The notes beneath the pieces are model-generated. The model had not been told where the DNA came from. It searched no databases and saw only the letters and a program-made list of their open reading frames with translations. Source: Chrysaora quinquecirrha (taxonomy: Eukaryota; Cnidaria; Scyphozoa; Semaeostomeae; Pelagiidae). From it: a stretch of DNA of 64,000 bases. Positions 34,072 through 45,378 of the stretch are shown here, one piece after another. Within the stretch, counting starts at the first letter, position 1. Each line of letters begins with the position of its first letter. The DNA lies in assembly GCA_014526335.1 (NCBI GenBank), contig JACTAT010000040.1, forward strand, positions 6,248,715-6,312,714. The letters are read 5' to 3'. A program made the translations under genes and the position numbers.

Positions 34072-34190
34072 CACGCTTTTTTTATAAAGAACCTAGCTCA
34101 AGGCCTAGTTCTTAAAGTTCTTTATTTTTGGACCTCTTTTGAGACGATTGTAGTTCCAAAAGTTCCTTAATAGTCCCTTAATTTTAACTG
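34072..34190. mobile_element. Half of an M1-related MITE
   Basis: After TA the sequence CACGCTTTTTTTATAAAGAAC matches an M1 end, and a GTTCCTTAATAGTCCCTTA-like stretch follows. The other end is not found, so this is a truncated or diverged copy. Confidence 0.5.
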
Positions 34191-35426
34191 CACATTCAGT
34201 TTCATGACTACTAAACAGAGAAATTTGGATGTAAGCAAAGCTGGAGACTACTCAAGGAAACATTTGATACATGCGTAACGCACAATTTATATGACGAACA
34301 CTGGATAGAGTATTAGCTGAAGTTGGAACCCTTTCTGCTAGATAGGCTGGACAAGAAGCACAGAAACGCTTCAGGCGTTTGCCATGAAAATGTGTTGGTC
34401 TTTGTTCCTAAGGGCCCTTGAGTAGTCCTTGTTATGGACTAGAGATCCTGGTTTTGTACTCTGTGCTCTCATTAGATACCTGGACATGAGTCCTTGAATA
34501 AAAATGAACAAGACATAGGACCTCTTGGGCTAGCGATGGCTTATTTACAAGTTATAGAGCTAAGGAGGTCGATATTAAGGAAGAGACCTTGCTTTGCAGT
34601 CGCTAATAGCCAAAAATGATTTGCTGAGATGAAGCTGGAAAAGCTGATAGCTTAAAAATGCTTTGCGAAGGCTGAAGGGGCTAGTATAGACTTAAATATT
34701 TAATGAGGAACCATTAGGCCATAAGGACTCAGCGAAGAAGCTGCAAGCAACTGCTACAATAAAGGATATGTTGCTTATGTTCCTTACGTTAACCATTTCT
34801 ATTTCAAATCATTTGTAAAGTTTTGGAAATTGAAACATCATTATAGCAGAAAAAGCTTCAAATGATACATTTTCGTAATGAATAGTTCCAAGAATGAAGA
34901 TGTAAGTAAATAATTAATAACTGTGACGGCTGAAATCTCAAATATTTTAAGCAACTTTGAGGACTTGCTCTGAGTCAAGTTGCTTGTTAAAAAAGAGTGT
35001 ATCATGGATTGAAGGATGAGAGGAGTTGTGTACATTATATTACGGTAAAGCTGCAGTTGCAGCTGTTGAGCGGTATAAGGTTATTCAAACTAAAATAGGT
35101 TTGAATGAAATTGAATTAAACATTGCATGAATAAATAATTAGGCTACCAACCACAGAATTTGGTATCTATGCAATGAGATGCGGTGCTAGGATTCTTGCG
35201 AAGGCGTATGCCCCCTCATATTAGTAGGTATTCATCAAGGACATTCAAGGACAAGCCTCCCACATTTTATTCTTGTTTTTATCACTAATTAGATACAAAT
35301 GATTGTCACGAAGCATTCTTGTTTAGCTTGTGCATCTATTTATTAAATTTCCCTAATTTGGACGTAGCTGTGATTTCGCTTTCAGATTACGCATTTCGCT
35401 GCACTTGACTCTTAGGTTGGTATTTC
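34191..35426. other. Intergenic stretch, nothing recognised
   Basis: AT-rich; only short ORFs. Confidence 0.35.
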
Positions 35427-36177
35427 TACCCGGGGGGGGGATAACTCCCATATGTAAGGGTACGGGATTTGCCATTTTTTGAGAAACCTTTTTAAGGGTG
35501 GAAAATAAATTTTGGGGTGTAAAATGTGCTAGAATTACAAACTTGGGGGTATCTTTTCTGCTAAGTTGATCAATTTTGATAAAGTCATAATACACACTTT
35601 TTTTTATAAGAATACAGTCTATAAGAATATTCAGGCTCAAAATTGCTGAAATTTAAGAATTATTTAAGAATAATCTGAGGCTCGAGCTTGACGAGGATCA
35701 TTTTTATTTCTCTGCATTTTTTACACTGCACAGTAAGTGTGATTGTCAGGCAACTGTATTTGTTTTGAAATGCATACATCCTGTCTGACTCTCTGATACA
35801 GTAACTCTTTTTATTAATAAAATAACAAATGACAAAGATTTGACTTATTTCTCTTGATCTTCAGGCCAATTTACAACATTGATGATTAAGAATAATTTAA
35901 GAATATTTTCAGGCTCAAAATCGAATAAGCTTAAGAATAATCGAGGCTCGGCAAAAAATAAGGTATTCTTATAAAAAAAAAAGTGTGTAACTGTCAAATA
36001 AATTTCAGCTGTATAATTCTAAAAAAATGACTTATGAGTATTTCTATGTATAATATTCATATTTCTTTGTGAACTTTAGGGTATACTATTTAGAATTTTC
36101 ATAAATTTTAGGGTCTGACTTTTTTTACGAGAAAGGCACACCCACGTCACTGCTTTATTGAAGTTACCCCCCCCCCC
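35427..36177. mobile_element. hAT-like element with G-rich ends, containing a nested MITE
   Basis: The ends are TACCCGGGGGGGGGATAACT and, inverted, AGTTACCCCCCCCCCC. The octamer GGTATTTC flanks both (35419-35426 and 36178-36185). An 8-bp duplication fits a hAT-type insertion. The interior at 35593-35986 is a separate TA-flanked MITE inserted later. Confidence 0.72.
35593..35986. mobile_element. TA-flanked MITE, M1-related second family
   Basis: Ends are CACACTTTTTTTTATAAGAA and its complement, with TA on both sides (35591-35592 and 35987-35988). Internal motifs (GAGGCTCGAG, ATTTAAGAATA) parallel M1, but with AAGAATA in place of AAGGAAC. It is a sister family of the M1 elements. Confidence 0.85.
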
Positions 36178-36185
36178 GGTATTTC

Positions 36186-37559
36186 CAAGAGCCTCGTTTA
36201 AACTTGTAGCTACTCTTTCAGTACTCATCCAGTAATTAAAACATTTAGAATTAGTCTCAGGTTCCGAAAAGAAGTGCAACAGTGACTTCATTAGAAAAAC
36301 TTGTCTTCTTCTTCGACATAAAGCTTTTTTCATCTGACGCTCCTCAGAGTATAAATGTCAGAAACAGACCGAGACAATTAAGGATAAATTTATACCCAGA
36401 TACGGATCGAAATGCACCAATCAGAAAATAACCACTTACATTATCATTATTTTAATCGATTCAAATACGGGTGTAGTCACAAGAAACCACACCCTCTTTA
36501 TGACGTCATTCCCGGAGCCCCCATAGTTGAATTTTTTAGAAATCACCACTATGGCATGAAGTTAATCGTGCAATTAATCTCCTACAACTATAGTCAGGCT
36601 GCTACACTTGCATCACTGTTTGCAATGGAAAAGCAAAGCCTGTTTTTGTCTGATAAAATGTCTCCGTTACACTTACATTTCATTAGTGGTGTACGTTTTT
36701 TGTTTATTATAACTACGTTTTTGCTTTTACTGTTGGTTTTACAAATACAATAATCGAAAATTGATCGAATTTTTCGACAAACAACTTGGTGATTTTACAT
36801 TAAGATCATATTGACTGAATCTACATGTTCTCTATCTGCAATTAGTTACGCAAACGTTCTATGTTGTAAAAGGATTAACTGCAGTTCATTTTTAATAAAA
36901 TGTTCACGAAATGTACACTGTAACACGTGGACGAGTCCCGAGTTCGTTATAAATCACATCAAAGAAGCTAAACACTAGTCTTGTTGCCTATGCAAATTAA
37001 ATAGCTAACGATCTGAAGTACTCTCTTCCTCTATAACCCATCTGACAGATGATTATATAGCATATGCACCTGAATCTAATATGATTAAGAATATAAGTTA
37101 GTAGACCATTAAAGAAAAGCCATCCTTAAGAAGGATGCATTGATGCCTTAAAAGTTAGACATACAATCTGAAACACTGTTGATTATCGGTAGTACAATCC
37201 TTGCCAAAACCCTACTGGGCTGATAAGCTAAGGCTGCTAGGGCTGACTAACAAGTATTCATAGAACAACCAGGACCAAGACTCTAATGGGAGAATAAACC
37301 CGTGACCAAGGACCAGGTGAGAGCAAAAAGGCCTACGTCCCGGACACTCTGAATCATAACCATGACAAAAGAAACCTAGGGACCTGAACGTTGTTGGTAC
37401 AAGATTTTAGCCACTGAATCACCTCTGACAAGTTCAATGTTGCTAAAACTAATCCAATCTAATCTAAATTTCTTTACCCACGGTAGCCCCATCAGTCCCA
37501 ATGGATTGCTTTTCAGGGGGCCACGCTACCTTTTTTTCAGTTACATAAATTTGAAATTT
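36186..37559. other. Intergenic stretch, no gene supported
   Basis: A 113-residue plus ORF at 36412-36753 has a hydrophobic C-terminal stretch (FLFIITTFLLLLLVL), but no homologue is recognised and no gene context supports it. At about 37270-37400, degraded copies of the ACCAAGAC-type minisatellite begin. Confidence 0.35.
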
Positions 37560-37760
37560 AAAAAATTCAATATACAAATAAAGCTACACTGATGCACATT
37601 GTTAGAAATATTATTAAGTCTTCTTTTAAAAGTGGCAAAGGTTAGGTTGGCGCATTTTGCAATCATATTAAGGTTATTCCAAAGTTTAGCTCCACGGAAG
37701 GATATAGCTTTTTGCCCATTGCTCGACTATTATGTAAATTTGCCCAACCATTACGTTAAT
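37560..37760 (-). mobile_element. LINE relic, C-terminal end
   Basis: On minus, the sequence corresponding to AMGKKLYPSVELNFGITL parallels the relic at 27.7 kb (AMGKKLSLSVELKVGII), so both come from the same LINE lineage. Frames are broken. Confidence 0.6.
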
Positions 37761-37974
37761 TTTTGCATATTTGTATTAGACTAGAACACACTGTGGTTCT
37801 AAACATGGTTCATGCTTGATATTGCTGGCAACGTTTCCATAAAAAAAAACGTGATGTGATACATCTGTTCCACATCTCCGCCTACTCTTAAAAAACACTT
37901 GACTTAAAGCAGATTATGCACCTGCTTCTGTGGCAGATATCACTAAATGCTCTTGTGTGAAACATCAATTACTG

Positions 37975-38645
37975 TACAGTAAGATGTAAACATGTAAACC
38001 CCAAGATCAGGACCTTGGAACCATGACTCTGACAAAAACTCACGACAAGATGCGGTGAGGACCTAGGACCAAGACTCTGATGAGAGAATAAAGCAAAGGA
38101 ATAGATCCAGGACCCACGTCAAGGAATCTGGCGTGAGCACAGAACAAACGACCAGGGTTCTCAGAGATATTAGACATAACTAAAGCTACAGGAGGTAGGA
38201 ACCAAGATCAAGATTGAAGGGACCTAGGCACCAAGACCAAGATTAAAGGGACCTAGGAACTAAGACGAAGATTATGGGACCAAGGGACCAAGACCAAGAA
38301 TAAAGGGACCTAGGAATAAAAATGAAGACTATATACAGACATAGACACTAAGACCTAGACTATAGAGAACGATTAAACAAGATCAAGACTAAAGGCCCAA
38401 GAACCAAGACCAAGGCTAACAGAACCTAGGAACTTAGACCAAGATTGCAAGGATCGAGGAATCGAGACCAAGACAATAGGAACGTATGAGGCAAGTAAAG
38501 GACAATAGGACCCTAGGAAACAGGACAAGAACTACAGGGATCGAGGAACAACTACCAAACGAGTAAACGGGTCCAGGAACTAAGACCAAGACTGAGGATG
38601 AAGACCATATAAGGACATAGGAACTAAGACGAAGACTAGAAAAAA
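37975..38645. repeat. Degenerate minisatellite, ACCAAGAC/GGGACCTAGG type
   Basis: Units of about 30-33 bases, built from GGGACCTAGGAACCAAGACC-like sequence with AAGATTAAA spacers, recur through this region, clearest at 38190-38460. They diverge strongly towards both ends. No coding potential. Confidence 0.75.
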
Positions 38646-39690
38646 ACCCGATGGAAGATCCAAGCGTACAACATTAAAAGAGGAGGAGGTGGTTGACTTG
38701 GAGTTGCGAAATCATTTATGCCACATAACTTATTCCACAGATGTCAGTATCAATAGTAGACTGAATTGCAACAGCGCTATCGTTTCTTCACTAGCTGCCT
38801 TACTAGTGATGTTATCTTGAATAATCCAATAACGTTATTAAAAAGTTGTGTGATCGAGATTGCCTGACATGAAATATGCGCTAGAATCGTTGATTTAATT
38901 TTAGGTCATTTTATGTGAAGAAACCACACTTGGTATAAATAAGGGTGATTTTTAAGACAGTATGGCGATAAGCTTAGTAATGATAAATGAATGAGTAAAA
39001 GAAAGGACTAGCATGGTTACTTCATGAAAAATTTTGCAATGTTGATATGGGCTTATTGTGTTAAGTGATTCTATTGAGCAGCTGGTGAATCAATCGCCAT
39101 TGTAGAGAAAACTATCGTCTCTGCGCAGACTCGACAACTAATAGCATCTGTAGTACATGCTTCAGGGTTATAAAGACAAATCTTCCATTTAAAATTGACC
39201 AGACTTGGATCAAAGTTTTCAGTAAAGAGAAGATGGTGAAAAACGATTCCATCGAATCTTTCGAATCGACAATATTATCAACAAAAATTATTATGTCTTC
39301 CATTATTACGTGCCACTTGTTATGAGATCGAGGTTATGCTTTTGCTGAGTCAGCAGGACAAGCTGGCATGCTGGAAACTCTCCAACGAGAAGAGCCAGCA
39401 TGCTTTAGATCAACCTAGATTTAAAACTATTAGTCTAGACTTGATATCGCACCTAAGTACTTATGATGTAATTAGTGTACGGCCGAGTTTATGATATAAA
39501 GTCATACAGCAACAACAACACAATGCCTTAGGCAGTCTTCAAAGGGCTCCAATACATAAAACTGATGAAAAACTGGGTGTTTCTCTCAAGTACAACAGCG
39601 TGTGAAAGGTACCACCTACAAGAGTTGTTTGTCAAGATAAGACTACCACAGTATAGCAAGATTACGGATATGAATCATGGTGTTGTCGTG
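38646..39690. other. Intergenic stretch, nothing recognised
   Basis: AT-rich, no feature supported. Confidence 0.35.
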
Positions 39691-39695
39691 ATTCA

Positions 39696-39771
39696 TAGTG
39701 ATCATGATCATGAGCATCACCATCGTCATCATCATCATCCTCTTTATCATCCTCATCATAATCATCATTAT

Positions 39772-39839
<68 letters not shown>

Positions 39840-40073
39840 GCATCATCATCATCACCATCATCATCAACATCATAATCATCATCTTCATCATGATCCCCAT
39901 CATCCTCAACATCATCATGATTATCATCATCTTCATCATCCCCATCATCGTCAACATCATCGTCGTCGTCATCGTCATCTTCATGCACATCATCATCATC
40001 ATAAACATCATCATCATCATCATCATTATCATCATCATCATCACAAAACATCATCTCATCATCATCATCAAAC
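39696..40073. repeat. (CAT)n microsatellite with interruptions
   Basis: Mostly CAT trinucleotide repeats, with AAT, CGT and CAC variants. All three frames on each strand are open (poly-His, Ile or Ser on plus; Met or Asp on minus). No reason to see coding. Confidence 0.95.
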
Positions 40074-40874
40074 AGCTCTTGTGATGTTGAGACCAAGATC
40101 ACTCCATCCTATTTGTCGTTCTACCATATTTTCTTGGTTTACCTCTCGGTCTTATAACCTCTACTGTGCCTTAAAGTTGACCAAACAATATCGGAAACAG
40201 ACGTTACAAATACAACAGACTAATTTTATAATTTCTCTCATCCAACGCCCTTCCTCTAGTTTACTTTGCTTACAGCCCTATGCATGAGCAAAAAGACGAT
40301 AGGAGCATAGCTTATCACTTCGGAAACGCGAATTTCTTCGAGCCATTTTCGGAAACAGCGAATTGTAACAGATGTATCCGCCCACTTACTGAAACTATTC
40401 TTGGCCATGCGAGAGCTTAAAAAAACATCTAATTTAAGGATCTGTTTTGTCGTTTTACTAAAAGCGGAATTCAATAGTAAATCAAATCAAATCGACGCTA
40501 AATATGTAGATTCATTGAACTTGAGATCTCCAGGCATAAAATATTTATTCTCTAATTAAAAAAATACTGATAATGGTTTGAAGTTGCATTGAAAACGACG
40601 AGTCTGATTGCAGAAACATGTTACTCGTTTGGTGTTAAGAGGCGAGAGTGTAACACTTTGACAGTTAGAGGCTTCAATTGTGGATACATGACTAGAGAAC
40701 AAGAAGTTCACTATTCATAGCAATGACAAGACGTATTCTTCAGAGCTGGGACAACTTTCTACTTAAGAGCAACTGAACGTGGTGCTAGAGATAATTAAAC
40801 TAGCGAACTGGTAGAGTAAAGAGTATATACGGTTCTATCATTGAAGTCTATATTTGGAAAACGCACTCACCATA
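40074..40874. other. Upstream of gene C, no coding feature
   Basis: Likely promoter region for exon C1. GAGTATATACGG at about 40820 is a weak TATA-like candidate 50 bases before the ATG. Confidence 0.3.
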
Positions 40875-40952
40875 ATGTTATTTGCTGGTCTTTACACTGT
40901 CCTGACGCTGGCATCTAGTTTAACAGCCTACAAAATCAAAGGAAGAAAATCT
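40875..40952 (+). CDS. Gene C exon 1, signal peptide
   Basis: The 26 codons begin MLFAGLYTVLTLASSLTAYK, a compact secretory signal with a probable cleavage after LTA. A basic KIKGRKS end runs into a consensus donor GTGAGT in phase 0. With exons 2-4 (44081, 44893 and 45379) it makes a protein of about 185 residues with 14 cysteines. Gene C is the most complete member of the family and has symmetrical phase-0 junctions throughout. Its first intron carries a hAT-like element with a LINE fragment, and its second intron a Harbinger-like MITE. The product is likely a secreted disulfide-rich protein. Its function is unknown, and a signalling ligand, defence peptide or inhibitor are all possible. Confidence 0.65.
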
Positions 40953-42035
40953 GTGAGTAAACGAAATACAAATAAATATATGATATAAAGAATTGTAAAA
41001 GAATAAAATCTTATATCTAAATACATAACTGAATGAAAGTAAACTACTTTGTTCTCTTACGTGAAGAACATCACAGGATACTAGGCTAAGGAAGGGGTTA
41101 GACGCCTTCCCAGAAATGAGATAAACTAGAAATCTATTGTGCCTGTGCCACTAGAAATAACTTAAAGATCCTGCCAATTAAATTGTTTTCGTTGAGCATT
41201 GCAATCAACCCTTCGATATTACGATACCAATTCAATATGCAGGACATAGCAAGCTAAACGACGAAACTTTTTAATTTTCTTCTTAATCAACTTCTTTAAA
41301 AGCTCAGCTTAAGCCATATATCATTTAAGTTTGGATTACTTGATATATTTTAATATTAGCACTTAGCTACTTTTGATCTTAAATATTTGTACTTTTTCTA
41401 AAAACTGTAAGCAATACCCCAACACTATACACTACTAAAATAAGCAGAAAAATTTCTACGTATTCAAGTATCGATGTGTTAAAAACTTCGACATGTCAAA
41501 GCCTGAAATCACGGCCATATCACGGCCTGAAAAGCTTCGGATGCGATTTTGAAGGGTTTTCTGTAAAATTTTTAAAATATTTCTAACAAATCTTATTGCT
41601 GTCAGTCTAACGAGGCTTACGACGTTTGAAAGCATTCTTACGACGCATCGTTATGATGCTCAATGAATCTGATTTCCAATAACCTTCTGACTGTCATTTA
41701 GTTGGACCTACAGTATTGTATTAAAGTTGATATATACATAATATGAATGTCGCTTTTTACCCTAAAGGCAAGACAAGAGGTGTACTTTTCTTTAGGCATG
41801 TTTTCACGTGATATTGCCGAAGGATGTACTGGGAGGATTAAAACAGATATGACTGACCAAGCACAGCACAAGCCCTAACTATCATTTATTTAATAGGTAG
41901 ACTCAAAACTGATTATGGGTAAAGACAGAATCTTTTCTAATACGAGACATCTGTGTCATTGGCGAGTGTCTGTTGTATCGTTTGAGTCAGCAGTGAGCTT
42001 CTACTGTGTTTTAGTTAATGATTTATCTACCCACT
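40953..42035. other. Intron 1 of gene C, part before the hAT-like element
   Basis: No additional exon or repeat supported. Confidence 0.35.
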
Positions 42036-42043
42036 GTCTGCAC

Positions 42044-43734
42044 CAGAGGCGGACTGGCAGCGAATCTCAAGGGTTGCTATTTCCAGTAAAAGGGGCCTGT
42101 TTTTACTATAGCAATTTTTCTTGCTAGATGCTTCTAGCGAGCTCCTTTGTAAAAACTCAATTGGAGGCAAAGGCTACTGTTCATGTTAATACTTCTTTTC
42201 TTATTTGGGATATTTAGATGGCAAAATCGAAAGTACATGCTGCTTTCATTGACTTTCGTAAAGCATTTGACAACGTATGGCATAATGGCCTATTAAAAAA
42301 ATTAGAAACTATGGGAATTGATCAAAGGTTCCTAAATGCAATCCAAAGTATGTACAAAAACACCAAATGCGCAGTTAAAATTGATAATCAGTGCACGAAT
42401 TTTTTTACGTGCTCGAAGGGTGTGCGACAAGGATGTCCTCTAAGCCCAACTCTTTTTAACCTCTACATTAACGATCTAATCGACATCCTGGATAAAAGCA
42501 ATCCAACACCACTTAATCTTGGTCAAGAACCAATTACTTGTTTGTTTTATGCTGACGATTTAATAATTCTATCATTGTCGCATGAAGGACTTCAAGCATG
42601 TCTAAACAGCCTGCTCGATTACTGTAATCGTTGGAAACTTGAAGTAAACTCTGATAAATCGAAATGTATGACTTTCTACAAAAAAAACACCAAATATAAA
42701 CATTCTTTTTTCGTAAACAACCTACCCCTCGAAAACGTAACCGAATTTACCTATCTTGGTATAACATTAAACGCAACCTGCAACTTTAAAGAATCACTAA
42801 GTATTTTAAGCTCTAAAGCCAACCGTGCCTTACTAGCTCTAAATAACAGATTCAAGATAAAAAGCCTCCCAGTCCAAACGGCACTGAAACTTTTCGACTC
42901 AATCATATCCCCTATCCTTCTATATGGCTCAGAAGTCTGGGGACCTTACCTTAATGCGAATCAATCCGACTGGGACAAATACGCGATTGAGAAAACTCAT
43001 ACACAATTCCTAAAACGCATCCTTGGAGTCAATAGATCGACAACAAACGCTCTTGTAAGGGCGGAAACGGGTCGTTTCCCTTTGAACGTCGCAATGAACT
43101 GCAGAGTAAATAACTTCATAAAACACATACTAAACTATTCGGAGCCTGACTCTCTAGTTTCACAAGCACTTGAATATGAGTGCTCTGTTAACTCTCGTAA
43201 CACAATATCTTCTTTTATTAATAATCTAACTAAGGACACACTTTATTATCTTGTAAAAACTATATCTTTGAACGAAAAACTTTCCTTAAAAATTGAAGAT
43301 TTCTGCCCCAAATTTAAATCTACTCCAACAAACGAACAAAAATTCATATATCTGATGACCAATGAAGACGACACCCTTTTAAACGATACGGGCGAATTTT
43401 TATCAATTATATAATAGGCGTTTAGAAGAAAATAAGAGAGTCTCCTTTCTACATATTTTCTATTTTCGCACTTCTATATTTTCTTGCTTCTATGTTTTTG
43501 TGCGAATATGCTGATTACTTTTTTATTTTAACTTCTTTCCAATTATCTGCATCATGAATTTCTGTTATTTTCAACTGTTTTCAGACTGAGCGAAACCAAT
43601 CCAAATCTCTTCGAAATCCCAAGAAATCGAAGATATTTGCTCAAAAAACAACAGAAACAGTTTGCTTTAAAGACCCTCTAGCAAGAAGGCCCGGGCTGCA
43701 ATCGCAACGTAGCATCCCTGCCAGTCCGCCCCTG
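42044..43734. mobile_element. hAT-like element carrying a LINE reverse transcriptase
   Basis: Terminal inverted repeats are CAGAGGCGGACTGGCAG at the left and its near-complement CCAGTCCGCCCCTG at the right. Subterminal CTTGCTAG motifs occur on both sides. The flanking octamers are GTCTGCAC (42036-42043) and TTCTGCAC (43735-43742), matching at seven of eight bases, as expected for an aged hAT duplication. There is no transposase. Most of the interior is a LINE ORF fragment, and no poly(A) tract or LINE target duplication is obvious. Confidence 0.75.
42218..43414 (+). pseudogene. LINE reverse transcriptase fragment, open for 398 codons
   Basis: This frame begins MAKSKVHAAFIDFRKAFDNV, continues through KGVRQGCPLSPTLFNLYIND and the catalytic FYADDLIILS, and ends with the thumb and ILLYGSEVWGPY segment. 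It is the same lineage as 11145-14127. It lacks the endonuclease and N-terminal reverse transcriptase. It also lacks about 100 residues near the end, including the FCKFC...HFLLDC cluster. Unlike the relative it has no internal stop or frameshift. The frame begins right after a pyrimidine-rich stretch ending ATTTAG, which resembles a splice acceptor. It is most likely a relic inside a hAT-like element, but its open frame is notable. Confidence 0.75.
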
Positions 43735-43742
43735 TTCTGCAC

Positions 43743-44080
43743 GCAAAATACACCAAATTCTCGAAGCTGACGCAAAATTGGGGACAGTTTTAAGATAGTT
43801 TAATACTTGTTCCGAAACTTTCCAACAGATTCCAGAAAAATGTCCAACCTTCCTCCAGACAAAAATAGCCATTTCTGAAAACCTTACTCACTAAAACAAT
43901 GAGAAACGGCAGCGTTTCGGGTATGGCAAAATATTTTCCTTTGTTCTAATTGACCTTCCTCCGGCCAATGATCGTATGGCCTTAACTTTTTTTGGACTCT
44001 GCTTTCGAAATTTTCTTACGAAAAAAGTGTGTTCAGCCAAAATAATAAATGCTTAAGAAATCGACTTACTATCTTTTCAG
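43743..44080. other. Intron 1 of gene C, part after the hAT-like element
   Basis: No feature beyond the acceptor ATCTTTTCAG at 44071-44080. Confidence 0.4.
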
Positions 44081-44224
44081 AGTTTATTCTGCTTCACATC
44101 GCAAGGATGTCCAGATATGCAGTTCTGCGGTAAACAGCACCAATGTAGATTTCCATTAAATCTTCGTGAATATCTTACAGTTTCAAAGATATATACTAGC
44201 AGACAAAGACAGATATCAACAACG
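44081..44224 (+). CDS. Gene C exon 2, cysteine module
   Basis: After ATCTTTTCAG, 48 codons in phase 0 begin SLFCFTSQGCPDMQFCGKQ and reach a fourth cysteine: C-x5-C-x5-C-x5-C-R. A linker of about 25 residues follows (LREYLTVSKIYTSRQRQ), and the exon ends at donor GTACGA in phase 0. The module spacing is like exon 3 and the gene A exon at 21577, suggesting internal exon duplication. Confidence 0.65.
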
Positions 44225-44258
44225 GTACGATAACAATTATTCATTTTGTTTGAATTAA

Positions 44259-44494
44259 GGCCCTGGCAAAACGAACAAACATTTGAAACTTGCTTATGAA
44301 GCAATGTTAGAATGTTTGGCCGCGTCAGATAACATTGTTTGACAAGCATAAATAAGCAGATTTGAAAAAGTTAAAAAACATTTTTCCTAGTCAAAATCTC
44401 TGACGAGCAATGTTTTGTGACGTGGCCAAACGGTCAAACATTTTGCACGACAAGAAAATGTTTGAAAAACAATGCTTAATCGTTTTGCCAGGGC
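44259..44494. mobile_element. PIF/Harbinger-like MITE, copy 4
   Basis: Ends GGCCCTGGCAAAACGA and TCGTTTTGCCAGGGC are near-perfect inverted repeats, with TTAA (or TTA) on both sides. It lies in intron 2 of gene C. The interior has GTGACGTGGCCAAACGGTC. Confidence 0.85.
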
Positions 44495-44892
44495 TTAACA
44501 CTTTCTGCAGGGCTTAACTTAAACCAGCCTTGTTTAAGAGGCACGAGGTTACGAGCCTCTTATCTCGTACCCCCTCGTACTTAACATTTCTTGAACCTCT
44601 GTTCTGAAACTCAATGCAGTATAACTAGTCTAATTATTTTCTGTGTTTCCCTGAAGTATAACTTAGAATCCTTTGGAAAAAGCAAACTTTGTTTCATTGA
44701 GAGTAATAGTTTTGCACGTGTATTGATAATACATGGAAAATTAAACAAAGAAATGCAAAATCTAGATCTTTATAATCAATAACGTATACAATACTTTAAA
44801 GTTTGTTTAGGCCACATTTTAGGCCGTGGCCTTAGGGCCTATCTGCTGTTTTTCACCTCAAATCTGGTTGTAGCTACAATTTATTCTTACAG
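44495..44892. other. Rest of gene C intron 2
   Basis: No feature beyond the acceptor TTATTCTTACAG at 44881-44892. Confidence 0.4.
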
Positions 44893-45000
44893 GTTCAGAC
44901 TTGCAAAAGACATATGGATTGCAAACAAATTGGTTATATCTGTGATAAACAAGATGGGATTTGTAGAAGATTTGAAGTCGTATTCCCAAAAATGAACAAG
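44893..45000 (+). CDS. Gene C exon 3, cysteine module
   Basis: The 36 codons in phase 0 begin VQTCKRHMDCKQIGYICDKQ and reach a fourth cysteine followed by RR: C-x5-C-x6-C-x6-C. The exon ends at GTAAAT. It is the paralogue of the gene A exon at 21577 (shared C-x-R-H-x-D-C and I-C). A dibasic pair follows the last cysteine. Confidence 0.68.
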
Positions 45001-45378
45001 GTAAATGGAACACAGTAAAACATAAACATGTATAACCGGCCTAATTAAACTCTTCCTATTCGTGAAATTTTACAAGATATAATATGTATCGAAACAAATT
45101 TTCGGGATGCACAGGAATAAATATTCAAATTCTTACTTTATTGTTAGGATTAACTGGATTCCTTATGTCACGTTGACAAAATAATTTATTTCTGATCACG
45201 CCATATTTGCTTTCCTTCCAAATTGGAATTTTTCGCGCCACGAGGTCGCGTGATTTCGAGGCTGGGATAGCGATTCAGAGGCCAAACTGCAACTTCGTAT
45301 AAAGCGTTCCTACATCTCAGTCAAGTGTTTCCTTGTTTTAAGTTAGCTTTATTTGATTTCTATTGACTTATTTTCAAG
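45001..45378. other. Intron 3 of gene C
   Basis: No feature other than the splice sites (GTAAAT and TTTTCAAG). Confidence 0.45.

Noticed and set aside
36412..36753. 113-codon plus ORF with hydrophobic C-terminus
   Set aside because: No family, no splice or regulatory context; an AT-rich region readily gives such frames.
39565..40287. 240-codon histidine-rich ORF and its Asp- or Met-rich antisense ORFs
   Set aside because: Produced by the CAT trinucleotide repeat; all frames on both strands are open.
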